NCBI GenBank assembly: GCA_937888715.1
Contig: CALARU010000179.1
Span: forward strand, 1-64,000
DNA: 64,000 nucleotides
Origin: an uncultured Planctomycetaceae bacterium
GTDB taxonomy: Bacteria > Planctomycetota > Planctomycetia > Gemmatales > Gemmataceae
Direction: 5' to 3'
Below, piece by piece: positions 37,501-44,681 of this stretch. Under the pieces are notes generated by a model. The model saw only the letters and a list, made by a program, of their open reading frames with translations. It was not told the origin of the DNA and made no database searches. The translations under genes were made by a program, and so were the position numbers. How positions within the stretch are numbered: position 1 is the stretch's first letter; each line of letters starts with the position of its first letter.

Positions 37501-37837
37501 CTTCTGCAGCAACGAGGGGTTCCCTAATTAGAATCGCAGCAATGCAAGCAATAGCGAGTGCGAGGTCTGCGCCCATTCTTCCCTGAAGAAGAGAATCGAG
37601 CGAGCCATAAAGCACCCGGGCCCCGCCAAGGATTGCAGCAATAAGAGCAATCCGAAAACCACGAACCTCATTGGGAAAAGCTGGGATGGCCAAACCCGTC
37701 CAGAGTTCGATGCGGGATGAAACCCAGGGAAGAATATCCCACCCGATTAAGAAGCCAAGTATAATTGTAAGGAGATAGAGTGAAGTTCTACTTTCACTTT
37801 GAAAAGCCTTGTCCGATTGAGAGATTTCACGATGCAT
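34529..37837 (-). CDS. P1B-type metal ATPase fused to an HflK-like SPFH domain
   Basis: 1102 residues from the ATG at 37837; a TTG at 37912 would add 25 residues and is possible. Residues 1-680 form a P-type ATPase: TGES (196-199), CPC metal site (315-317), phosphorylated Asp in DKTGT (359-363), the HP motif (399-400) and GDGINDAP (559-566). There is no N-terminal CxxC metal-binding domain. The last helices carry FGVN (625-628) and YHQFGSFAVLLNS (658-670), which match neither the standard copper nor zinc signatures, so metal choice is open. A membrane helix (718-738) and an SPFH domain (about 737-935) with MITGDGNLMEIQGSIRYAI then follow, HflK-like. Both parts look complete. First gene of the three-gene SPFH operon. 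Confidence 0.9.
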   Translation of the reverse strand: MHREISQSDKAFQSESRTSLYLLTIILGFLIGWDILPWVSSRIELWTGLAIPAFPNEVRGFRIALIAAILGGARVLYGSLDSLLQGRMGADLALAIACIAAILIREPLVAAEVVFIGLVGECLEGITFDRTQKALRGMLELFPRRCWRVDASGNEERILVEDLKVGDTVRVKPGARIPADGLILDGTSEVNTAALTGESIPHLKTSGDTILAGCLNGLGALTFTVLKVGNDTAAGRVFDLTVKALASKNKLERTADRLARWFLPVVLGLAAITFLAFLIVSQLGWFRNPELPKPGFYTALRAALYPALSILVVACPCALILATPAAMIAAMGRLAGTGILIKGGNSLEQLAQINAFAFDKTGTLTEGRLELGQTWFAEDGFNADEALRLVASVEQSSEHPLAKLLVHSAKIKGLALSQAIDFKALPGFGVEAFIDGKNILVGTPRLFLERGITIPVSVDDAIKSFETTGQTVMVACIDAKVQALFGARDRIRPEAAGVISKLREMGIERIALLSGDRPIVADQVAKYLGIDECHGGLLPADKEKIIVEMSSTHRVAMVGDGINDAPALARSNVGLAVGGPSGIEVVAESGDVVLLGDPLRSLPLLIGLSRATLQTINQNILYFAFGVNIVGIVITGWLWPLFAPTDWMEQSPLFAVVYHQFGSFAVLLNSMRLLWYQRESNLSASNSLAKFTDKVGTFVDRLLDIDEHFDFIFHNWQKVLTGTFATLLLIWLSFGFTQIQSNEIGLVQRMGRLLEDQLEPGLHWRLPFPFEKVTRIQPSKVRTLEIGFRTLSNGKVTSESGAWNSRHESEGFYRVPDESVMITGDGNLMEIQGSIRYAITDHRKFLFNCNDVEAILRANTESILRELVGSKSLGALLTEDRGKFQFQAANLLETRITNLDASVMGIRLEGLSLHDLHPPQEVVRSYYAVTQAMEMRDRKINDAQGAVLIKLADEQGRALLKERLAQAFKDEVIDKTKAQADVTLALLSSRVGPSAYDDFLLITSSLIEVLEGMKPDEAARITLEQLKARRDSWKSLADFRRFWNAISSALAGRDKIILDSDKPVKSNLWLMPSDFFRMPGFSSAPVDRQKPAPKSNDGGLSP

Positions 37838-38014
37838 GTTCAGGAAGCTACGGGTTAGTGTAAGATCAATTCCAACGCAGCCGAGCTTCCTTGACAGATT
37901 GCGTACCTCCAATTTATGGGGTAAGTCGGGATGCAGTCAAGGAAACAATGCGAAGTATGAAAGAGAGATTTGTGTAGGCAGCGTCATAAATAAACCGGAT
38001 ATTGATGTTAAGGA

Positions 38015-38992
38015 ATGAAGGAAAAGGTGAAAAAGATGTCATATTTCCTGTTAATACTGCTGATATTGGGGCAAACAGGGCCGATTCAAGCCAAAAGGGA
38101 GCCCCACCCCCTTGCGCCAAGCCTTCCCCTGCTTAGCGAAGCAGAAGAGGCCCGCTATGATAAAATCGTCAATCAATTCATCAAATATGATGTAGGCCAA
38201 TTGCCAGGCGCTGAGGGCCTAAAGGCAAAAAACGATTTTTTGAAGCTTAGATCAGAATCCATACCAGCATTATTCCGAGGTCTGCAAATATCCGCAAAAC
38301 TAGAACATAGCTGCCCAGTCGCCATGATCAGCCAGAAGTTAAAAAGTTTCCTTCTGAAATCAGAGGATGATGAATTGCTTGATTACGCACGCGATGAGTT
38401 GACTTCCGCCTTGGAAGGAAGCAGGCATGCGCCCTTGCTGCAAGACATGAGGCTGGGGGTGACCATAAGAAGAAAAGTGGTGCTTGCAAACAAGCCACAA
38501 GTTCCCAAATGGTTGTTGACCATGACAGTCGCAGAAATGATCAAATCATTGCAGGAAGAAGAAAACCAACAGAAGCATAAATTGATGGCACAAGAATTAG
38601 GAAGGCGTGGCGATCATGAATCGCTCCAAGGGTTGGGACTATTTGCAGTAAGTTTTTATCCTGAAGTAAAAGAGCCATCAATAAAGTTGCTGCAGGAAAA
38701 GATGGGGAAATTAAAGACCGTAGAGCTGCAAGAGTTTTTAAAAGACGCCAACCCATTGTTAAGACAAAAAGCTTCAGAAACCATGGGTAACCTAAAAGCA
38801 ATCAAGGGTGCGGAAGATTTGGTGCCTTTGCTTTTAGATTCGAATGCGGGAGTACAAAAGGCGGTGCGAGAGGCATTAATTAAAATAGCGGGTGGAAAAG
38901 ACTTCGGTCCGGATGATTTCTCAATTTCTGAGAAGGTGAAGAAATCGCAATCGGATTGGAAACAATGGCTGACAGAGCAAGGCATGAAATAA
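38015..38992 (+). CDS. Secreted helical-repeat protein of unknown function
   Basis: A 325-residue protein with a signal peptide (MKEKVKKMSYFLLILLILG, likely cleaved near IQA). The mature part is almost entirely helical. The last third fits HEAT-type repeats (ANPLLRQKASETMGNL, DSNAGVQKAVREALIKI). No catalytic motif is visible. It diverges from the ATPase-HflK gene and shares the 38991-39030 terminator with the glnB side. The stop codon lies at the left edge of that hairpin. Confidence 0.7.
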   Translation: MKEKVKKMSYFLLILLILGQTGPIQAKREPHPLAPSLPLLSEAEEARYDKIVNQFIKYDVGQLPGAEGLKAKNDFLKLRSESIPALFRGLQISAKLEHSCPVAMISQKLKSFLLKSEDDELLDYARDELTSALEGSRHAPLLQDMRLGVTIRRKVVLANKPQVPKWLLTMTVAEMIKSLQEEENQQKHKLMAQELGRRGDHESLQGLGLFAVSFYPEVKEPSIKLLQEKMGKLKTVELQEFLKDANPLLRQKASETMGNLKAIKGAEDLVPLLLDSNAGVQKAVREALIKIAGGKDFGPDDFSISEKVKKSQSDWKQWLTEQGMK

Positions 38993-39030
38993 AGAAAAGA
39001 CAGGAGCATCCGTGCCCCTGTCTTTTCTTT
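38991..39030. terminator. Bidirectional terminator between HEAT-like gene and glnB
   Basis: AAAGAAAAGACAGG (38991-39004) pairs perfectly with CCTGTCTTTTCTTT (39017-39030), a 14-bp stem with A-runs on one side and T-runs on the other, so it can work on either strand. The left arm begins inside the TAA stop of the plus-strand gene. Confidence 0.88.
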
Positions 39031-39049
39031 GATTAGAATGAAGAGAAAA

Positions 39050-39403
39050 TCATGGCCCAATAGCGATGGCGCCTTTTTCCCCTGTGCGGATGCGGACACA
39101 ATCTTCGAGGGAAAGGACAAATATTTTCCCATCTCCAACTTTGCCGGTTTCGGGTGTTCTTGCAGCATGAACAATGGCTTCGATGGTAGCTTCCACAAAA
39201 GCATCGGTAACCGCAATTTCGATTTTAAGTTTGGGAAGCAACTTGATCTGAATCTCGGTGCCTCGATAAACTTCGGTGTAGCCCCGCTGCCTGCCGCAGC
39301 CACGAACTTCGGTTACAGTCATGAGGTAAACATCTCGTTCATTAAGAGCAGCTTGGACTTCCTCAAGCCTTTCGGGACGAATAATCGCAACTATCATTTT
39401 CAT
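39050..39403 (-). CDS. glnB: Nitrogen regulatory protein P-II
   Basis: PII senses 2-oxoglutarate, ATP and ADP and controls AmtB, GlnE and other nitrogen proteins. The 117-residue protein has the T-loop with the modifiable Tyr in GRQRGYTEVYRGTE, the B-loop TGKVGDGKIFV and the C-loop VRIRTGEKG. It follows amtB in the same direction, as glnK does in many bacteria, so a GlnK role (capping AmtB) is plausible. GlnE, the usual PII client in control of glutamine synthetase, is also in this window. Confidence 0.95.
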   Translation of the reverse strand: MKMIVAIIRPERLEEVQAALNERDVYLMTVTEVRGCGRQRGYTEVYRGTEIQIKLLPKLKIEIAVTDAFVEATIEAIVHAARTPETGKVGDGKIFVLSLEDCVRIRTGEKGAIAIGP

Positions 39404-39457
39404 TTTTAAATACTCACTTCTAATAAGAAATATGGGATGAAGAGTTAGGGAGGAATT

Positions 39458-39483
39458 CCAGCCAGCTAGATAAGGCTGGCTGG
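39458..39483. terminator. Strong hairpin between amtB and glnB
   Basis: CCAGCCAGC (39458-39466) and GCTGGCTGG (39475-39483) form a perfect 9-bp stem with an 8-base loop, 13 bases past the amtB stop. No T-run follows on the minus strand, so it is not a standard terminator. It may instead be a processing or mRNA-stability site, or partly reduce read-through from amtB to glnB. Confidence 0.6.
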
Positions 39484-39496
39484 TCTTCCAAGGAAA

Positions 39497-41368
39497 TTAC
39501 GCTTCCACAGTAGCCTTGACAGGAGTGTTCAATTTTTTCTGGAACAAATGCGACAGAGAATCCTTGATGTGATTCGGGTCGCCTCCCCTGAACTTGAACT
39601 TATTCCCATCGATGGTTGTAAGATAAGGATAAACCTTCTTAAAATCATCCGTTGGTGGGGTTTTCCCAGCCTGACACATTTCAGACCAAACTTTTCGAAC
39701 ATCCTCTTCCTTAGGGCCATCAAGGGCTATGACATATCCCTTGCCCTTATTAGGAGGAGAAAGAGCGGAACGAGGTTGACTAGATTTAGCGGATGAGAAT
39801 GTGGTGCCGAAGTCGAAACCTGTTTCTCCATGCTCCGTTTCATCAAGCCCCTCGGATTCAGAATTAAGATCGGTGGTAAAGTTAAAACCGGTCATAACTT
39901 GAACGCCCATTGCAAGAGCATAGCTAAGTACGAAGGCAAATAAAGCTGAAAAAACGCTAGCTTTAATTTGAATCATCACCTGCCCGGTAGGAGTCCAATC
40001 CTTGAGCTTTGCGATATTAGCTTTATCGCCAGCGGAACGATCAGCTTCGGCCTTCTTTTCAAGTTCAGCAATTTGGTTCTTAACAGTTGCTTCAGGGGTG
40101 ACGAAACCATCCGTACCCATGGAGTTAACTGAGTAAAAGCAAAATACGCCAGTTAATATCGCACCTAGGAAACCGCCCACACCATGCACACCAAATGCAT
40201 CGAGCGAATCATCATAACCCAGGATTGATTTAACCTGAACTGCACCATAACAAACAGCTCCAGCAATTAAGCCGATAAACAAACCACCCCAAATGTAGAC
40301 AAATCCAGCAGCGGGGGTGACCGCGACCAAACCAGCAACAATACCGGAGGCGAGGCCAAGAGCGGTAGGTTTACCTTTATGAAGGTATTCCACCAACATC
40401 CAGCTTAACCCAGCAGCAGCGGCTGCAGCTTGCGTAGCAGCAAAAGCAGAAGTAGCAAGGAAGTTAGAAGCAACTGCGCTACCACCGTTAAAGCCAAACC
40501 ATCCAAACCATAAAAGGCCTGCGCCAAGAAGGGTAAGCACCATACTGTTAGGTCGAACAACATGGGAAGGGAAACCAATGCGTTTACGAAGCGCTAAGCA
40601 ACAAGCCAAGCCAGCAAAGCCTGCTGAAATGTGGACAACCGTTCCACCTGCAAAGTCGAGAGCACCCCATTTGCCCAAGAGGCCGATTGCGGAACCACCC
40701 AAGCCAAGCCCTTCATCAAGTGGTTTGTCATAAAACCAGTCGAATGCCCAAACCATGTGAGCCAAGGGGCAATAAACGATGGTAACCCAGAGAATTGAAA
40801 ATATCGTGAAAGGAATAAATCGAATGCGTTCAGCAATCGCACCGCTGATCAGCGCAGGAGTGATGATTGCAAACATTCCTTGAAAAAGCACATGGGTATA
40901 AACAGGAGTGCTAGTTGCAGGAAGAATATCTCCAGTTTCCACACCCTGCAGAAAGAAAAACTTGGAATGCCAGCCAATTAAGCCCCCATCACCCCATTGA
41001 ATTACGGAAGGGCCAAAGGCCAAACCATAGCCGCATACAACCCAAAAAACACCCACCACGGAAAGAGAAGCCATGCTTTCCATCATGGTTGCAAGAACAT
41101 TCTTTCGCTGCACCATGCCACCATAAAACAAAGCCAAGCCAGGAACCATGAGCATGACCAATGCGGAGGAGGTAAGCATCCAGGCGTTATGGCCACCGAG
41201 CTTGGCCTCAGCAATAGCTGTGTCAGCTTCTTCTTTAACTTTTTTGAGCTCTTCGGCTAATTCAGCAATCGTAGGTACAGGTTTTTCCTTTTCAGGAGCC
41301 TGTGCATGGAGAGATGAGAGGTTGCTTAAAAGCAGAAATCCCACCAAAGAAAAAAGAACCCTTTTCAT
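39497..41368 (-). CDS. amtB: Ammonium transporter AmtB with extra C-terminal domain
   Basis: 623 residues from the ATG at 41368, which has GAGGA at fitting distance; an upstream frame extension lacks support. A signal peptide (1-24, ending HAQA) precedes a coiled-coil-like linker (about 30-57) and the Amt core. The pore twin histidines are His246 (GGTVVHISAG) and His395 (DAFGVHGVGG). The cytoplasmic tail has the usual GLDETEHGETGFDF (508-521), which contacts PII. Two additions are unusual: a charged insert before the last membrane helix (about 420-460) and an extra 95-residue C-terminal domain (about 530-623). A sigma-54 promoter precedes the gene and glnB follows. Confidence 0.92.
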   Translation of the reverse strand: MKRVLFSLVGFLLLSNLSSLHAQAPEKEKPVPTIAELAEELKKVKEEADTAIAEAKLGGHNAWMLTSSALVMLMVPGLALFYGGMVQRKNVLATMMESMASLSVVGVFWVVCGYGLAFGPSVIQWGDGGLIGWHSKFFFLQGVETGDILPATSTPVYTHVLFQGMFAIITPALISGAIAERIRFIPFTIFSILWVTIVYCPLAHMVWAFDWFYDKPLDEGLGLGGSAIGLLGKWGALDFAGGTVVHISAGFAGLACCLALRKRIGFPSHVVRPNSMVLTLLGAGLLWFGWFGFNGGSAVASNFLATSAFAATQAAAAAAGLSWMLVEYLHKGKPTALGLASGIVAGLVAVTPAAGFVYIWGGLFIGLIAGAVCYGAVQVKSILGYDDSLDAFGVHGVGGFLGAILTGVFCFYSVNSMGTDGFVTPEATVKNQIAELEKKAEADRSAGDKANIAKLKDWTPTGQVMIQIKASVFSALFAFVLSYALAMGVQVMTGFNFTTDLNSESEGLDETEHGETGFDFGTTFSSAKSSQPRSALSPPNKGKGYVIALDGPKEEDVRKVWSEMCQAGKTPPTDDFKKVYPYLTTIDGNKFKFRGGDPNHIKDSLSHLFQKKLNTPVKATVEA

Positions 41369-41420
41369 GTTTACAATCCTCAAAAGATGCAAAGTATTAA
41401 GAAAACACTGAAGATATGTT

Positions 41421-41437
41421 CTGCAAACGGTATGCCA
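41421..41437 (-). promoter_or_regulatory. Sigma-54 promoter for amtB-glnB
   Basis: On the minus strand, TGGCAT-ACCGT-TTGCAG matches the -24/-12 consensus TGGCAC-N5-TTGCA with correct spacing. Transcription would begin about 12 bases past the -12 element, near 41411, some 43 bases before the amtB ATG. Sigma-54 control of amtB and glnB/glnK under nitrogen shortage is common in bacteria, which supports the call. Confidence 0.75.
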
Positions 41438-41835
41438 GCAGCGCCAAAAACCCAGACAATAAACCATAAAGCCTTACCAAATATAGACTTAAATATTTTC
41501 AAAATAAACATGCTACTCAAAGAATTAGGAGTTCGCTCAAAAGGCAGGCTGCAGATGCTCAACATCTAGGCGCCAAAAAGGAGTTTTGGAAGCAGGTATA
41601 AAGCGTTTAAAGGTCAAATCAGTACCAATAATCTTCGATTTTAAAGAATTAAGACTTTGGCATTAACTTTGCTAGTTAGATACCTGAATTAAGTTTGAGT
41701 CAGGCTCAAAAATAGAGATTTCGTTGTAAAGCAGGTGAAAGAACGCCCCGTAGCCTACCTATAATTAAGTAGGCCAGCATTGATCTCGGTTCATGTTTTG
41801 TTGCATTCCGGTAACTTTCATGAGGAGAAACAGTC
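41438..41835. other. Upstream region of amtB, with one candidate activator site
   Basis: No gene is supported. An inverted repeat AGATG-CTCAA-CATCT lies at 41553-41567, about 145 bases upstream of the sigma-54 start, where an enhancer-binding protein could sit. It does not match the NtrC consensus. The right part must also hold the promoter of the rightward gene at 41836; GAGGAG at 41821-41826 is that gene's ribosome site. Confidence 0.4.
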
Positions 41836-42393
41836 ATGGCACTATCAGAGTTCATTCTTGGAGCAATGTTATTATTATCCCCATTAGAAATTTCGTACTC
41901 AGAGAAATTAATTCAAGACGAAGCTGATCTCTCCCCATTTGTACAGGCAATCGCCTTAAACTTCGAAATTCTAGATCCGCGTGAATACCAATACATTCTG
42001 TTAAGGTCATCTGATTTTCAATCGGATGTAAAGCTCCTAAAAAAACGCTACAACGAGCTATATGATGCACCTTTGGTATTTGATTCCATGCGATTCCCTG
42101 ATCGCTTAGTCATTCAAGAAATGCTCGGGTTCAACCGGGCTTATAGGCATCACCTTAGCGCAAGAGTGCATCTCGAGCCTGCATTTGGTGAAGATCTTCA
42201 TGCAGTTATTAAAGAAACCGATCAACTCTACCAAGTTTGGGATTACATCAGGGATTCACGATGTGAGTACTACTACATAACGGTTCGCAGGCATGCGCTT
42301 AAGAAAGTATTAGAATCTATTGGAACCGAAGCCTTTTATAATGGCGTGTACCCACCCAGCGTTCCAACCTGGAGATTCGCAGCAATCGATTGA
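41836..42393 (+). CDS. Hypothetical protein
   Basis: I do not recognise this 185-residue protein. A hydrophobic N-terminus (SEFILGAMLLLSPLEI) may be a membrane segment, but it lacks the positive charge of a normal signal. The rest is rich in Tyr, Arg and Leu and appears mainly helical. The GAGGAG ribosome site with eight-base spacing supports the ATG. The VF530-like gene follows in the same direction 127 bases on. Confidence 0.6.
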   Translation: MALSEFILGAMLLLSPLEISYSEKLIQDEADLSPFVQAIALNFEILDPREYQYILLRSSDFQSDVKLLKKRYNELYDAPLVFDSMRFPDRLVIQEMLGFNRAYRHHLSARVHLEPAFGEDLHAVIKETDQLYQVWDYIRDSRCEYYYITVRRHALKKVLESIGTEAFYNGVYPPSVPTWRFAAID

Positions 42394-42520
42394 TTTTCCA
42401 ATTAGCAAAATCCGAACTACTTTGCCAGTATCTTTTGGATAAATTAAAGCGAACCATACAATTGCCTAAGGCTTCGGCCCAGCAATTTAGATTTCGTTCG
42501 CAAGCTAAAAGGTTTAGATC

Positions 42521-42742
42521 ATGGATAACTATCAAGAAAATAATCCGCTGCACGGAATCACCCTCGAGAAAATTCTGACCGAGTTGGTTGAATATTATGG
42601 CTGGCAGGAACTTGGAACCCGTATCACCATTAATTGCTTCACGCACGATCCAAGCATTAAATCGAGCCTGAAGTTTCTGCGTAAAACGGATTGGGCGCGC
42701 AAGAAAGTGGAAAACCTCTATGTTTGGCATAACCTCAAATAA
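42521..42742 (+). CDS. VF530-family (DUF2132) small DNA-binding protein
   Basis: The 73-residue protein matches the VF530 family over its whole length: [26 protein letters not shown], then [18 protein letters not shown] and WARKKVE. The family fold is a small four-helix protein reported to bind DNA, with no clear cellular role. It is best known from proteobacteria, so presence here could mean transfer. It has no ribosome site of note. Confidence 0.85.
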   Translation: MDNYQENNPLHGITLEKILTELVEYYGWQELGTRITINCFTHDPSIKSSLKFLRKTDWARKKVENLYVWHNLK

Positions 42743-42791
42743 ATGAATTCAAAGAATCCACTTCACTCAAGCGAACTCTGCGAGATTTTAA

Positions 42792-43880
42792 TTAGCAAGA
42801 ACGGTTTAATATTTGATCTGTAATATCATGCAGAATGTTTCTAAAAGCTGAGGGAGCAAGTGCCTGCAAATCCCTCTTACCCGCAGCAATAAATTGTTCC
42901 GCCTTGTTCTTGGCGTAATCAATTGCACCCGAATCACTAAGAAGCTTTTTTATCTGGACTCTCTGTGCCGAAGAATCTTTCTCAAGCAAACTTTTTATCT
43001 TATTCTTTTCTACATCAGGGCCATTTTGCAAAAGCCAAATAAGTGGTAAGGTAAGCTTCTTCTGATCGAGATCGGTTCCAAGAGATTTGCCTGTTTGATT
43101 TTCATGGCCAACAAGATCAAGAATATCATCAGCGATTTGAAAAGCCATGCCAAGATTACGGCCAAAACTAGCCATCGATTCAATCACCGCTTCACTCGCC
43201 CCAGCGTAAGCAGCTCCAAGTTCACAACTTGCAGAAATCATTTCTGCGGTTTTGCCATCGATGATATCAAAGTAAGTGGCTTCAGTGATGTTAATATCAC
43301 CCGAATGAAAGCTTTGCAAAAGTTCGCCCTCGCAAATGCGGTGTGCACTTCTGCCAATAACCTTGCAAGCCCGGTTGTTTTCTAAATTACTAGTCATTTG
43401 GAAGGCGTTAGTGAAAAGGCAATCTCCAAGTAAAACAGCAGATTTGGTGCCCCAAAGGGTATGAACAGCGGGCAAATGCCTGCGCATATGGGCCGAATCC
43501 AAAACATCATCATGAACCAAGGAAGCTGTATGAATCAGTTCGACAGCAGCGCCCAAAACCCAATGGCTTTCATTGACTAAACCACAGGCATGAGCACAGG
43601 CAAGAAGAAGTGCGGGTCGAAGCCTTTTGCCTTTGTATTGGCTTACATGATCAAGGATGTCGGTGAATTCTTTATGCCTAGAAATAAGCTCGCGGGAGAT
43701 AATATGTTCGACTTGTTCAAGGTCTGAACGAATTGGGAGCATTGAGTCATATCGTTCAGGAGTAAAAAATGTGGAATACATCAATGAGGCGTTCATATTA
43801 TGGCCCATTTCATGGAGATCGGAATGCGGTTTGTCATTATTGCCTGACAAAGGAACCGCTCTTTCCACCAGTCTTTTCAT
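42792..43880 (-). CDS. Polyprenyl (all-trans) diphosphate synthase
   Basis: A class I prenyl synthase: first Asp-rich motif LVHDDVLDSAHMRR with KGKRLRPALLLA before it, second Asp-rich motif QIADDILDLVG, and QKKLTLPLIWLL. It joins isopentenyl diphosphate units to make the long chain of a quinone or carrier lipid; chain length cannot be read. As given, the 362-residue protein overlaps moaC by 44 bases. In-frame ATGs at 43808 and 43796 would remove the overlap and give a more usual N-terminus, but none has a clear ribosome site. Confidence 0.9.
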   Translation of the reverse strand: MKRLVERAVPLSGNNDKPHSDLHEMGHNMNASLMYSTFFTPERYDSMLPIRSDLEQVEHIISRELISRHKEFTDILDHVSQYKGKRLRPALLLACAHACGLVNESHWVLGAAVELIHTASLVHDDVLDSAHMRRHLPAVHTLWGTKSAVLLGDCLFTNAFQMTSNLENNRACKVIGRSAHRICEGELLQSFHSGDINITEATYFDIIDGKTAEMISASCELGAAYAGASEAVIESMASFGRNLGMAFQIADDILDLVGHENQTGKSLGTDLDQKKLTLPLIWLLQNGPDVEKNKIKSLLEKDSSAQRVQIKKLLSDSGAIDYAKNKAEQFIAAGKRDLQALAPSAFRNILHDITDQILNRSC

Positions 43881-44310
43881 CTAACCGGATTTCCGTAATG
43901 GTCATAACTTTATCCACAGATTTACACATATCATAAACCGTAAGGGCAGCAACACTAACAGCCGTTAGGGCTTCCATTTCAACCCCGGTTCTGCCAAATA
44001 CTTTTACCACCGCAGTTATTCTAAGCAAGTTTTTCTCAAAAAACGAAAAATCAAGTTTTACCCCCGTAATTGCCAAGGGATGGCATAGCGGAATGAGATC
44101 CCAAGTTTTCTTGGCAGCCTGAATGCCAGCAAGCCTTGCGACCTCTAAAACATCGCCCTTGGAAAGCTCTTTGTTCCGAATTAATTCTGCAGTGGATTCT
44201 TCCATTCGAACAATGGCACTAGCCCTAGCCAGGCGTTGGGTTTCCTCTTTATTCGAAGTATCCACCATTCTGCTAGCGCCCTGATCATCAAAATGACTTA
44301 AAGAAGCCAT
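43837..44310 (-). CDS. moaC: Cyclic pyranopterin monophosphate synthase MoaC
   Basis: MoaC makes cyclic pyranopterin monophosphate, the first stable intermediate of molybdenum cofactor. The 157-residue protein has MVDTSNKEETQRLARA, KTWDLIPLCHPLAITGV (active-site region), GRTGVEMEALTAVSVAALT and YDMCKSVDK, all typical. The other moa genes are not adjacent. The MoaD-like gene is 22 kb away. The 3' end overlaps the annotated 5' end of the prenyl synthase gene. Confidence 0.95.
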   Translation of the reverse strand: MASLSHFDDQGASRMVDTSNKEETQRLARASAIVRMEESTAELIRNKELSKGDVLEVARLAGIQAAKKTWDLIPLCHPLAITGVKLDFSFFEKNLLRITAVVKVFGRTGVEMEALTAVSVAALTVYDMCKSVDKVMTITEIRLDEKTGGKSGSFVRQ

Positions 44311-44323
44311 ATGTGCCCCTTAT

Positions 44324-44653
44324 TTAGCGATATCTGGGAATATTGGGATCAATTTCACAGGACCAAGCCTCAATGCCGCCTGCAAGTGAATAAGCAGGGG
44401 TTATGCCTGCATTTTCGAGGATTGCAGCCCCCGATAAGCTTCGGACCCCATGATGACAATAAACCACGACTTTAGCATCTTTAGGTGGTGTTACCTCATC
44501 CAAACTATTGGAAAGGTCGCCCAAAGATACCAAAACGCTATTAGGGATGGCAGCGAACTGATTTTCCCAAGGTTCTCGGACATCAAGAAGATAAACACTA
44601 AGCCCCTGATCGAGCCATTCTTTAAGGGTTGCAGGGGAAATTTGAACCGGCAT
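44324..44653 (-). CDS. Single-domain rhodanese
   Basis: A 109-residue rhodanese with active-site Cys66 in the loop CHHGVRS, plus YLLDVREPWE near the start and SLAGGIEAW near the end. Such proteins carry sulfane sulfur. The ATG at 44653 has GGAGAG five bases upstream and is preferred to a GTG at 44713 inside gdhA. It sits between glutamate dehydrogenase and moaC, and a sulfur-transfer role for molybdenum cofactor is possible but not shown. Confidence 0.85.
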   Translation of the reverse strand: MPVQISPATLKEWLDQGLSVYLLDVREPWENQFAAIPNSVLVSLGDLSNSLDEVTPPKDAKVVVYCHHGVRSLSGAAILENAGITPAYSLAGGIEAWSCEIDPNIPRYR

Positions 44654-44681
44654 AAACTCTCCAGATTGATCTAAAAGTATT

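Noticed and set aside
39458-39483. Standard rho-independent terminator after amtB
   Set aside because: The stem is strong, but the minus strand lacks a T-run after it. It was kept as a hairpin with uncertain role.
43808-43880. Frameshift or gene fusion between moaC and the prenyl synthase gene
   Set aside because: Both proteins are complete. The overlap disappears if a downstream ATG is used for the synthase.
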